Below are positions 1-7,587 of a DNA stretch of 38,689 bases, piece by piece (position 1 is the first letter of the stretch; the number at the start of each line of letters is the position of its first letter). The translations under genes were made by a program, and so were the position numbers. The DNA is from Saprospiraceae bacterium (lineage in GTDB: Bacteria; Bacteroidota; Bacteroidia; Chitinophagales; Saprospiraceae): the NCBI GenBank assembly GCA_020628855.1, contig JAHDEL010000029.1, forward strand, positions 1-38,689, given 5' to 3'. The notes under the pieces are model-generated. The model did no database searches. It was not told where the DNA came from and saw nothing but the letters and a program-made list of their open reading frames with translations.

Positions 1-669
1 GAACTGCAAGCAGCGAACGCTGACCTCCAGAATTTTGTCTATGTTGCATCTCATGATCTTAAAGTCCCACTTAATTCAATTCTTGGATTTCAAGAACTTT
101 CTGTCGATATGGCAGAAACACTTCCTGATAAAACAGTAAGCCAACTTATTGCGAAAGCTAATTCTGACGCAAAAGAAATGTTGAAAATTTTACAAGACCT
201 CTTGAAATATGCACGCGTATCAAAAGAAAATTCGACAGAACTCTTTGAAGTCATTGATGTGAATGAAATTATAGAACAAATAAAGCTCGAAGTCAAAGAG
301 TATTTTGAAGAAGCCGAAGTCAATATTATTGGAAATCTCAATCACATCAACGGTATCAAAAGTCAAATCAAAATGGCTCTATCTAATTTGATTATAAATG
401 GGTTGAAACTCAATGAATCTCATAATCCTACAGTTTCAATTTCTTCTGTCAATGATGAAAAGTCTACAATTATAAGTATTGCAGATAACGGTACAGGGAT
501 CAATCCTCTTTTGAAAGAACACAAGATTAATGAATCATCGCTGAAACAAGATGAAAACAGCTTGAGGTTAATAATATCAAAACGGATAATTGAAAAGCAT
601 GGTGGCACAATCCAACTTGACTCTAAGCATGGTCAAGGAAATGTTTTTAGCGTTACACTCTATTCTTAG
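1..669 (+). CDS. Sensor histidine kinase, C-terminal part (5' end outside window)
   Basis: The reading frame is open from base 1, so the gene starts upstream of the window; 222 residues are visible. It begins with a HisKA dimerisation and phosphoacceptor segment carrying the H-box SHDLKVPL (His at about visible residue 18). A HATPase_c domain follows: N-box-like SNLIINGLKLN, G1 box ADNGTGI, and a C-terminal GGTIQLDSKHGQGNVFSVTL in the G2 region. The order fits a PAS-type or hybrid-free kinase of two-component signalling, autophosphorylating on His. The N-box has Gly where NA is usual, and the lid segment between G1 and G2 is short. The input domain and the partner regulator are not visible; the next gene is convergent and unrelated. 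The internal ATG at 109 lies after the H-box, so it is not the true start. Confidence 0.88.
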   Translation, partial: ELQAANADLQNFVYVASHDLKVPLNSILGFQELSVDMAETLPDKTVSQLIAKANSDAKEMLKILQDLLKYARVSKENSTELFEVIDVNEIIEQIKLEVKEYFEEAEVNIIGNLNHINGIKSQIKMALSNLIINGLKLNESHNPTVSISSVNDEKSTIISIADNGTGINPLLKEHKINESSLKQDENSLRLIISKRIIEKHGGTIQLDSKHGQGNVFSVTLYS

Positions 670-710
670 TCTTGGTAAAAATCAGAAAGGCTCAATTCCT
701 AAACATCTCA

Positions 711-2063
711 CTATCGTAATCTAAATCTGAGTCCAAGCTCCATTCCTAAGGATTGAGATGTCACTTTGATAAACTCTGAATTGTACCGACTAGTGATATC
801 ACTTAAGTAACGGAAACCTGCAGTCAAGTCTGTTGTGCCATTGAGTCTGTAATTCATTCCGAGACCACAAGAGATTGCCAAACTTTGTCCGCTTGTAAAT
901 TGAGAAAACTCATCAACTTTTGCCTCTTCATTTATTGCTATGCCTTTAGCAAATTGAATTGGGTTATAATGTAAAACACCATTACCATAACAACTTACTT
1001 TATCAGTCAGCTGCATTTCATATTGTCCTCCGAGTGATATGCCAAGAGTGTACAAATGATTATAATTTTGAATGGTGCTTGTGAGCGTGGTAGTCTCTAT
1101 TTGTTCCCCTTTATAGAATTGACTTTCTCCAAAACTATTAATCAAGTAAATCGCACTGTCTGTTTCAACGGTCTTCGTGGTGATATCCTGAAAGCTTATA
1201 TTCACTCTGTTTGTTCTTCGACCAACATGTAAACCAGCAAGCATAGTGAAGTTATCAGTCAGCGCTAAACCATAATTGACTGAGACTCCCAACGAATAGA
1301 GGTCTACAGTATGGTTTGCCGCATCACTTACCCATGAGGCATCTGATGCTCTTCTTACTTCATACTGAGTAGCTGGCATTGACAATTGAGAAGTAACAGA
1401 GAAAAACGAAGGAGTCATGCTTTGCCTTTTCTCTTTTATAGCCTGAAATACAGCTCTTTTTCTTGATAAAAGCCTCGGTGTAGCTTCTAGAAATAATTGA
1501 AGGTGTTCAATTTGAGGAAGACTCTGCAATGTGTCTTGGTAGTTTGTTCCAAACTTTTTCTCTTTATACTGAGCAGGACCAATTATTTTATTCTCACCAA
1601 CAATCACAACATTCTCTACTATATTTTGGTGCTTGGCATTGCCAGTACTGATGGACACTTCTGACAAAGCACCACTCTCATTCTCTATAGTCGCTAACTC
1701 CGATGTAGCCTGCTTTACTCTTGAGGATATAATTTCCTTACTTGTACTAACATTTTCTAGTTTGGATGGTTGGCTTCCTGAATTAGAATTGTCAGTCATG
1801 CTAATGGCAGCATCAGAGGCCACCTCAACTATCGTATTTGACTCTGAGAAGTGAGCTTTCTGCTCTTCGTTAGTAAATACTACGAACCAGAGAAAGAGTA
1901 AAGTTGAAATACTTAAGATGGATCGAACTATCCAAACCCAGCAATTTTTCCTTTGCTTCTTCTCTACTTGAGATTCGATATTCTGCCAAAGACCAGTCTC
2001 ATCAAAGTCCTTATGCACAGATTTTAGCGCATCTTTATATTCTTGATTATTGAGCTGCCTCAT
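711..2063 (-). CDS. Membrane-anchored outer-membrane beta-barrel protein paired with ECF sigma factor
   Basis: 450 residues. Residues 1-40 are a charged cytoplasmic segment with one copy of a W-containing motif (Y9-K-D ... W26 ... V33-E34), residues about 41-63 form one membrane helix, about 65-200 are a low-complexity Ser/Thr/Glu-rich linker, and about 210-450 alternate polar and hydrophobic residues as in a beta barrel, ending LGLRFRLR. The layout predicts a protein anchored in the inner membrane with a C-terminal domain in or near the outer membrane. It overlaps the upstream sigma gene by 17 bp, so the two are probably co-translated. By position and topology I infer it regulates or reports to that sigma factor, perhaps as a membrane-bound anti-sigma; no known anti-sigma domain is recognisable. 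Architecture matches the gene at 14275-15657. Confidence 0.72.
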   Translation of the reverse strand: MRQLNNQEYKDALKSVHKDFDETGLWQNIESQVEKKQRKNCWVWIVRSILSISTLLFLWFVVFTNEEQKAHFSESNTIVEVASDAAISMTDNSNSGSQPSKLENVSTSKEIISSRVKQATSELATIENESGALSEVSISTGNAKHQNIVENVVIVGENKIIGPAQYKEKKFGTNYQDTLQSLPQIEHLQLFLEATPRLLSRKRAVFQAIKEKRQSMTPSFFSVTSQLSMPATQYEVRRASDASWVSDAANHTVDLYSLGVSVNYGLALTDNFTMLAGLHVGRRTNRVNISFQDITTKTVETDSAIYLINSFGESQFYKGEQIETTTLTSTIQNYNHLYTLGISLGGQYEMQLTDKVSCYGNGVLHYNPIQFAKGIAINEEAKVDEFSQFTSGQSLAISCGLGMNYRLNGTTDLTAGFRYLSDITSRYNSEFIKVTSQSLGMELGLRFRLR

Positions 2064-2604
2064 AGCTTACCGTTTTAGTTTTTTTTCTAATAGCTTCTTT
2101 CAATATGAGCTTAGCTCTGCTTAATTGCGATCGTGATGAAACAGGAGAAATGCCAAGCATCTCTCCTATCTCATTATGATTATATCCCTCTACAACATAG
2201 AGGTTAAAGATTGTTCTATAACCGTCTGCAAGTCTTGCCACTTCAGCATAAATCTCTTCCGCTGATAAATCAGAAATGACATCTTCGTCTGTCGTTGGAG
2301 AATGTACGTCTGAGATTACATCTAACAATACTAACTTCTTTTGCTTTCGCAAGATTTGCAAACATTCGTTAACAGCAACTTTGGCCATCCAAGCACTTAA
2401 TGTCCCCTTTTTCGAATTATAATGGGCAGACTTTGTAAATACCTTTATGTAAGTCTCTTGAAAAGCATCTTGACAAAATTCTTGCTTCGAGAGATATCTT
2501 CTACAGATATTCATTATCTCGGCAGATGTCATTTGATAGAGTTTTCTTTGGGCATTTGCATCACCCTTGAGAACTTTTTGCCAGATATGTTGTAGACGAA
2601 GCAT
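2047..2604 (-). CDS. ECF (RpoE-like) RNA polymerase sigma factor
   Basis: 185 residues, normal for an ECF sigma factor with regions 2 and 4 only. Region 2 spans about residues 25-95 (FCQDAFQETYIKVF, then GTLSAWMAKVAVNECLQILRK, the helix that reads the -10 element). Region 4 spans about 120-175 with YRTIFNLYVVEGYNHNEIGE and the helix-turn-helix LGISPVSSRSQLSRAK, the phrasing usual in Bacteroidota sigma-70 family proteins. It directs RNA polymerase to a dedicated regulon, which cannot be named from the sequence. It lies 3 nt after the lipoprotein stop (2608) and overlaps the barrel gene start by 17 bp, making it the middle gene of a three-gene operon. The ATG at 2604 has GGAG close upstream. 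It is paralogous to the sigma gene at 13719-14285. Confidence 0.93.
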   Translation of the reverse strand: MLRLQHIWQKVLKGDANAQRKLYQMTSAEIMNICRRYLSKQEFCQDAFQETYIKVFTKSAHYNSKKGTLSAWMAKVAVNECLQILRKQKKLVLLDVISDVHSPTTDEDVISDLSAEEIYAEVARLADGYRTIFNLYVVEGYNHNEIGEMLGISPVSSRSQLSRAKLILKEAIRKKTKTVSYEAAQ

Positions 2605-2607
2605 ATC

Positions 2608-3939
2608 CTATTCTCCAAGTTTAATGTCAAATGAACCACTAAGCTCCACCACATCTCCATTTGGCTTCAAAACATCCCCAGAAAAAACACCTCTGATATA
2701 CTCATCAATTTCAGTAATTTCTACGGCAAAGGGAATTCCACTGGCGTTATAATTTTGCAGGATAGGTTCATTATTCTCAGAAAGTTGGAGGATTTCTATG
2801 CCATGCACATCTACTGTGGTTCCATCCGGAATCAGAATGAAATTGTCTGTAAAGTCTGAAGAAACTCCGGCTATAGACCAAAGATTAGAGACTTCATCGA
2901 GTTGAGCACCAGCTATGTCAAAAACTTGAGTGATACCTTCATACTCCAAGGTGATATTCCCTTCAGGAATGAATTGCTCACCACACATGGTATAATCGGC
3001 AGTGATAACAGCTCCACTAATGGCTTCACATTCGAAAATCAACGGTTCTAGGTAAAGACCGGAAGATATTTGGATATCATAGCAAGTAGAGTTAAAGCAA
3101 TTCTCCACTTCAACATTGTAAATGCCCTGTTCAATTGGCACTCGATAGGTATTGACTCCTTCATCAAAAGAGATAAATACTTCTCCAAATGCTAATCCTT
3201 CTCCGGTATTACAATCAGTAATGAATCCACTGAGTGTAAAACTGACAATTCCTTCGTATGCGCTTTGATATACTCCGAAGTCAATATCTTCATTTTCGAT
3301 AGTTAGGTTTTCTGCAATAACTTCAGCACCTGCGCATTGAGTGTAGGTAAATAAAGCGGCATTTGCAAAAGGCTTAACTGCAAAAGAATAATTGCCATTG
3401 TCATCAGTGACATCGTAATATTCAAAACTAAAGTTTGATATATCCAAAACAAGTACTGCAATTCCAATAGCAGGAGTCCCATCAGCTAAGAGAACTTGTC
3501 CTGAAATTAGAGAAAGACTATCTGTAGTCATAGCATAAATATCTCCGTCGTATTCAACTTCTTGTTGATGCAGGAGTTGAAGATTTTGTGCCTTTTCACT
3601 CTGATTTAATGTGACAGACTTTATGGGAGAAGCAAGATAATTTTCTGCCTCAACTTGTAAATATATCCTGTTAAAATCTTGAGGTAGTTCAAGTTCAAAG
3701 TTGCCTTGCTTGTTAGTTGCTAGATGAATAATTGAATCATTATACTTGACAGAAACTAAAGCATCAGCTATAGCGTCATTTTCCGAATTTGTGACGTAGC
3801 CAGTTATACTTGAGCTTTCTACTTCAATTGGTTCAGAAAGCGTCGTTTCCGATTCTTCAATTACATAGTTGTCTTCACAAGCTGTAAAAATACATGTTAG
3901 GAGGACTAAAGAAAATATTGATGTTTGTAAGAGTTTCAT
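2608..3939 (-). CDS. Lipoprotein with repeated carboxypeptidase-regulatory-like domains
   Basis: 443 residues. The N-terminus has a lipoprotein signal ending FTAC (Cys21), followed by acidic residues, consistent with an envelope lipoprotein. Three Ig-like modules of the CarboxypepD_reg type are visible: about residues 43-110 (SITGYVTNSENDAIADALVSV), about 142-215 (LISGQVLLADGTPAIGIAVL ... DDNGNYSFAVKP) and about 230-290 (FTLSGFITDCNTGEGLAFGE). The remaining approximately 150 residues are beta-rich with no family I recognise. There is no catalytic signature, so a binding or structural role at the cell surface is more likely than an enzyme. It is the first gene of the operon with the sigma factor and barrel protein and so may be their ligand, cargo or sensor partner; that is inference from position only. 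Confidence 0.8.
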   Translation of the reverse strand: MKLLQTSIFSLVLLTCIFTACEDNYVIEESETTLSEPIEVESSSITGYVTNSENDAIADALVSVKYNDSIIHLATNKQGNFELELPQDFNRIYLQVEAENYLASPIKSVTLNQSEKAQNLQLLHQQEVEYDGDIYAMTTDSLSLISGQVLLADGTPAIGIAVLVLDISNFSFEYYDVTDDNGNYSFAVKPFANAALFTYTQCAGAEVIAENLTIENEDIDFGVYQSAYEGIVSFTLSGFITDCNTGEGLAFGEVFISFDEGVNTYRVPIEQGIYNVEVENCFNSTCYDIQISSGLYLEPLIFECEAISGAVITADYTMCGEQFIPEGNITLEYEGITQVFDIAGAQLDEVSNLWSIAGVSSDFTDNFILIPDGTTVDVHGIEILQLSENNEPILQNYNASGIPFAVEITEIDEYIRGVFSGDVLKPNGDVVELSGSFDIKLGE

Positions 3940-4004
3940 TGTTTGTTAATTAAGAATTAGTAATCCGTAGAAACATGTTTTTACAATAGGTATACAATCT
4001 TCCT

Positions 4005-4244
4005 ATGCAGAAGGTTATGAAAGTGTTGCATTCAAACTTGAAAAAAACTTTGAGTCTTTTGAAAGGTGATAGTCATTTGAAGACTATTGATGTAAGATCC
4101 AAACAATTGACTCCCGGAAACATGAGTTTGTTTCAGAAAACTGTATGGGCAATAAAACCAGGATTGGGAGTGGACAGATTTGAATCAGTGCACTGTGAAG
4201 TTATTAAGCTTTTGACATCACTTATATCAAAAGAAAATAGCTAA
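4005..4244 (+). CDS. Small hypothetical protein, doubtful
   Basis: An open frame of 79 codons starts at ATG 4005, or at ATG 4017 four codons in. It lies alone between the divergent lipoprotein gene and the convergent tRNA-Ser. The predicted product is basic and soluble, with no signal peptide, membrane helix or motif I recognise; a central stretch TPGNMSLFQKTVWAIKPGLG looks protein-like. No TAnnTTTG promoter box is visible upstream and no terminator follows. It could be a genuine small gene, a remnant of a longer one, or chance. Confidence 0.33.
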   Translation: MQKVMKVLHSNLKKTLSLLKGDSHLKTIDVRSKQLTPGNMSLFQKTVWAIKPGLGVDRFESVHCEVIKLLTSLISKENS

Positions 4245-4308
4245 TCTAATAAACAGTAAAAATGAAAGCAAGCAATATTATGAGTGGCGCTTTTCTTATT
4301 TTAATAAG

Positions 4309-4396
4309 CGGAGGAAGAGGGATTCGAACCCCCGGTACCCTTTTGGGGCACATACGCTTTCCAAGCGTACCTCTTCAGCCACTCGAGCATTCCTCC
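4309..4396 (-). tRNA. tRNA-Ser (anticodon GGA)
   Basis: On the minus strand an 88-nt cloverleaf folds with acceptor arm GGAGGAA / TTCCTCC and discriminator G. The anticodon stem TACGC / GCGTA encloses the loop TTGGAAA, giving anticodon GGA for Ser codons UCC and UCU. The long variable arm (CCCC-AAAA-GGG) is typical of class II serine tRNAs, and the T loop GGTTCGAATCC is canonical. The 3' CCA is not encoded (GCT follows the discriminator), so it must be added by tRNA nucleotidyltransferase. An AT-rich palindrome CTTATTTTAATAAG lies just past the 3' end. Confidence 0.97.
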
Positions 4397-4623
4397 AATG
4401 ATTACAAAAGTAAGCATTTCAATACTGAATACATTGACGAGCAAATAGAATCAACGTAGATCAAGAAATGTCATACCAAGAAGCTTGCAGATAATACCAG
4501 CTATTAAACAAAATCCAAAAAAATATTTGCCAATCATTTCCCACAACAAAAATTTATTCGTTAAATATTTAATAAGAATTACAATCTGCATAACCTCCAA
4601 TGCAATAGTTATGAGCTGTTGAG

Positions 4624-4631
4624 TACCTTTG
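4624..4631 (+). promoter_or_regulatory. Putative -7 promoter box for fbp
   Basis: TACCTTTG matches the Bacteroidota sigma-70 -7 consensus TAnnTTTG exactly and lies 24 nt before the fbp ATG at 4656. No good TTTG -33 box is seen about 20 nt upstream, so the call is tentative. The preceding 4397-4623 shows nothing else I can name. Confidence 0.38.
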
Positions 4632-4655
4632 ACGCATAACTATTTGAATTCGCTC

Positions 4656-5654
4656 ATGGGACACCTTGTTACATTAGGAGAACATATCCTTAACAACCAA
4701 AAAAGAGTAGGACATTCTACTGGTGAGCTTTCTCATTTATTAAGCTGCATTAGGCTAGCTGCAAAGGTGGTAAATAGTGAGATTAACAAAGCTGGTTTGG
4801 TTGATGAGATCATGGGTCAATATGGAAAGACTAATGTCCAGGGTGAAGCTCAGCAAAAGCTTGATGTCTATGCGAATCGCAAATTTATTGATGCATTTGA
4901 GGCATATTCACAAGTATGTGGGGTTGCCAGCGAAGAAGAAGACTCTTTTGTTGCATTCGAATCAGACGAATGTATGCAAGGCAAGTACGTACTGCTCATT
5001 GACCCTCTAGATGGTAGTAGTAATATCGATGTCAATGTATCTATAGGCACCATCTTCTCTATCTATAAAAGAAAATCTCTTAGAGGTACAAAAGCTAATC
5101 TGGATGACTTTCTTCAGAGAGGTACCGAGATTGTAGCTGCTGGATATATTGTGTATGGCTCTTCAACTATGATGGTGCTTTCGGTAGGGAACGGAGTGCA
5201 TGGATTTACATTCGATCCATCTGTCGGAGTATTTTTTCTCTCTCATGAGGATATCCGAATACCAAAAAGTGGTAAGATCTATTCCGTTAACGAAGGAAAC
5301 TACCCTTTCTTTTCTGATGGGATAAAAGAGTATCTCAAGTATTGCAAAGAGCATGATAAAGAAACAGGCAGACCATTGACAAGCAGATACATTGGTTCGT
5401 TGGTTTCAGATTTTCATCGAAATATGATTAAAGGTGGTATCTATCTTTACCCTGAAACTACACTAGCTCCTCAAGGTAAATTAAGACTACTTTACGAATG
5501 CAAACCTATTGCCTTTCTTGCTGAGCAGGCAGGTGGAAAAGCAACTGATGGTGAAAATAGAATACTCGAAATAGAACCCAAAGCTTTGCATCAAAGAACA
5601 CCGCTTATTGTTGGCTCATCAGACATGGTTGACAAACTCCATTCTTTCTTATAG
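4656..5654 (+). CDS. fbp: Class I fructose-1,6-bisphosphatase
   Basis: 332 residues from the ATG at 4656, the same length as E. coli Fbp. It hydrolyses fructose 1,6-bisphosphate to fructose 6-phosphate, the committed step of gluconeogenesis, in the cytoplasm. The metal-binding motif [20 protein letters not shown] and the C-terminal active-site signature [15 protein letters not shown] followed by [10 protein letters not shown] are both present. The frame also opens at a TTG (4629), but that codon lies inside a match to the promoter -7 box, and the ATG gives the family-typical beginning ([12 protein letters not shown]), so I chose the ATG. The gene stands alone, convergent with the hydrolase gene 4 nt beyond its stop; no terminator is visible. 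Opposing regulation with pyruvate kinase at 9544 would be expected but is not shown by the sequence. Confidence 0.96.
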   Translation: MGHLVTLGEHILNNQKRVGHSTGELSHLLSCIRLAAKVVNSEINKAGLVDEIMGQYGKTNVQGEAQQKLDVYANRKFIDAFEAYSQVCGVASEEEDSFVAFESDECMQGKYVLLIDPLDGSSNIDVNVSIGTIFSIYKRKSLRGTKANLDDFLQRGTEIVAAGYIVYGSSTMMVLSVGNGVHGFTFDPSVGVFFLSHEDIRIPKSGKIYSVNEGNYPFFSDGIKEYLKYCKEHDKETGRPLTSRYIGSLVSDFHRNMIKGGIYLYPETTLAPQGKLRLLYECKPIAFLAEQAGGKATDGENRILEIEPKALHQRTPLIVGSSDMVDKLHSFL

Positions 5655-5658
5655 CTGG

Positions 5659-6861
5659 CTACTCAATTCCCCGAATTCTGTCAACAAGATCACCCATAAA
5701 CGATGTCTCCTCTCCAGGGGGAGGTCCTCCTTGAGCATCTAACATTTCGAGTATACCTTCTCTATCTACCAAATCAAATTTGAATATAAAATTAGCTGGA
5801 TCATCCTTGTTATCTAAAAATTTGCCATATCGCATGTCATTAAATTGCAAAGTATCACCCCGTTGTAAGACATGATAGAAGCCATCAGAAAACCACTTCA
5901 AGGTCTGTAAAGTTGGGTCATCACTATAGGATGCAATCAGATTATCTCCGGTCGGCAAATTAAAAGTCTGAATACGATCATCACTATCAAACCAACTGTA
6001 TTTACCAAATATGACACTGGTATCAGTTTTCGCAACACCATGCCACAAAACATTATTGAGAATTGTTGGACTCACTAGGAGCTCCTGATATTCAATGCCT
6101 TGAGCAGTAAAATCTTTAGAAAATGTACTTATAATGCTTTGTTTATTAAGCACAGTGAAAGAGAGATAGAGGATGCTCCATCCAATGCCTATCCAATTGA
6201 TAATACTTCTAAACCTAGATTCTCTATTATAGAATGAAGCGATAATCAAGCAAGCTAAAAATGGAATAGTATACAAAGGGTCAGCTACAGATATTGTAGC
6301 CCAAGCAACCCTATAGTTACTAAAAGGAGCGAACAACTGCGTCCCATATACTGTAAAGCAGTCTAGAATAGGATGCGTAAACAACCCAAGAAAGAAGAGA
6401 AGAATCCAATCAGTTCTTGAGGCATTAGGTTTTTCAATTCTATGGTGAAAATATCTCTGTTTTATAAAAAAGTACCCTCCTGCTAACACTGCTAATGTGA
6501 GTAACATTGGGAGTAATCTAAATCCCTCAACGGTGGACACATAGACACCTCCTACACCTAAAGCCAGAAACAATAGAGACCTTGCAGCAATAGCTATTTG
6601 ATAGTGAAATTTGGATTGATAGATCCAGTGGACAGCATAGCCAATAACGAATGCACCAATAATCGAAAAAAAGATGGAATGGCTAATCCCTCTATGGGCT
6701 GCTAAGCCTTCAACTTCAGACAACCAAAGATTAGACACCACATCCAAGTCAGGAATAGTCCCAGCAATCGCTCCCCAAAGCATTGCTCTGTTACCAATCT
6801 TTTTACCTAGAACTGCTTCTCCGACAGCAGCTCCTAAAACAATCTGTGAAATGGAATCCAT
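5659..6861 (-). CDS. Membrane-bound metal-dependent hydrolase (YdjM/DUF457 family)
   Basis: 400 residues. The N-terminal half carries the family's metal-ligand motifs: D2 and the segment SISQIVLGAAVGEA, then GTIPDLDVV, HRGISHSIFF and THPILDCFTVYGTQLF, interspersed with about five to six hydrophobic helices. This fits the YdjM-like, LexA-regulated inner-membrane hydrolases (PF04307); their physiological substrate is unknown. The C-terminal approximately 150 residues are soluble and beta-rich (NVLWHGVAKTDTSVIFGKYS onward), an extension common in Bacteroidota versions. It begins 8 nt after the rnc stop and is the last gene of the acpP-fabF-rnc run, so it is probably co-transcribed with it. A role in lipid or envelope metabolism would suit the neighbours but is only inference. 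Confidence 0.82.
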   Translation of the reverse strand: MDSISQIVLGAAVGEAVLGKKIGNRAMLWGAIAGTIPDLDVVSNLWLSEVEGLAAHRGISHSIFFSIIGAFVIGYAVHWIYQSKFHYQIAIAARSLLFLALGVGGVYVSTVEGFRLLPMLLTLAVLAGGYFFIKQRYFHHRIEKPNASRTDWILLFFLGLFTHPILDCFTVYGTQLFAPFSNYRVAWATISVADPLYTIPFLACLIIASFYNRESRFRSIINWIGIGWSILYLSFTVLNKQSIISTFSKDFTAQGIEYQELLVSPTILNNVLWHGVAKTDTSVIFGKYSWFDSDDRIQTFNLPTGDNLIASYSDDPTLQTLKWFSDGFYHVLQRGDTLQFNDMRYGKFLDNKDDPANFIFKFDLVDREGILEMLDAQGGPPPGEETSFMGDLVDRIRGIE

Positions 6862-6869
6862 ATTCTCCT

Positions 6870-7580
6870 CTATTGCACTATATGTTGTATAGCAATTGAG
6901 GAAGCTTTTTGTTCAGCGGCTTTCTTATTAAAATCTTCTGCAACAGCCAATTGTTTGCCATTGATGTGCACTGCCACTTTAAATCTATCTCTTTTATCGC
7001 GCTTATATTTTGACAACAATTTGAACTCAACATCAGAACCAACCTTCTGACAATGCTCCAACAACTTAGATTTGTGGTTGTCTTCTAATGATTCAAGAGT
7101 AGGCATATCTAAGTGACGAATCAAGATGTGCTTTATGATAAAATTCTTGGTAGCATTATACCCTTGCTCCACGTAAATCGCACCTACTAATGCTTCTAGA
7201 GCATTACCCTTCATCGTACTACTCACTTTCGTTTCTACAAAATGGGATAACAGCAGGTCTAGTTGCATTTCGTCTGCTATCTTATTTAACGTATTACGCT
7301 TGACTATTTTGGAACGCATTTTTGTAAGAAAGCCTTCGTTCTCCTTAGGGTATTTACAGAATAAATACTCGGCAACAACTGCTGACAATATAGAATCTCC
7401 AAGATATTCTAAACGTTCATTACTAATGCCATTGACGCCTACCCGATTCGTCATCGACTTATGACTAAATGCTATTTTATAAAGATTGAGGTTTGACGGC
7501 GTGAAACCTAGGACATTCTTGAGCTTTTTGACAAGCTCTTTGTCTGAAGACACGTAGTAGTTAAAAAACCTCTTTATCAC
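6870..7580 (-). CDS. rnc: Ribonuclease III
   Basis: 236 residues. It cleaves double-stranded RNA in rRNA and mRNA maturation. The RNase III signature ERLEYLGDSIL (Glu55, Glu58, Asp62) is followed by the second helix GNALEALVGAIYVEQG, and a dsRNA-binding domain spans about residues 160-236 (DNHKSKLLEHCQKVG ... KKAAEQKASSIA). At the position of E. coli Asp114 this protein has Asn126, while the following Glu129 is kept; I recall Asn here as common in Bacteroidota. The start is GTG: an in-frame stop (TAA at 7584-7586 on the minus strand) lies just upstream and the next ATG is too far inside. It starts 7 nt after the fabF stop and is co-transcribed with it. Confidence 0.95.
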   Translation of the reverse strand: MIKRFFNYYVSSDKELVKKLKNVLGFTPSNLNLYKIAFSHKSMTNRVGVNGISNERLEYLGDSILSAVVAEYLFCKYPKENEGFLTKMRSKIVKRNTLNKIADEMQLDLLLSHFVETKVSSTMKGNALEALVGAIYVEQGYNATKNFIIKHILIRHLDMPTLESLEDNHKSKLLEHCQKVGSDVEFKLLSKYKRDKRDRFKVAVHINGKQLAVAEDFNKKAAEQKASSIAIQHIVQ

Positions 7581-7587
7581 TAATTAG

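Noticed and set aside
4262-4459. 65-codon plus-strand frame
   Set aside because: It lies across the minus-strand tRNA-Ser gene; the apparent peptide is a translation of the tRNA complement.
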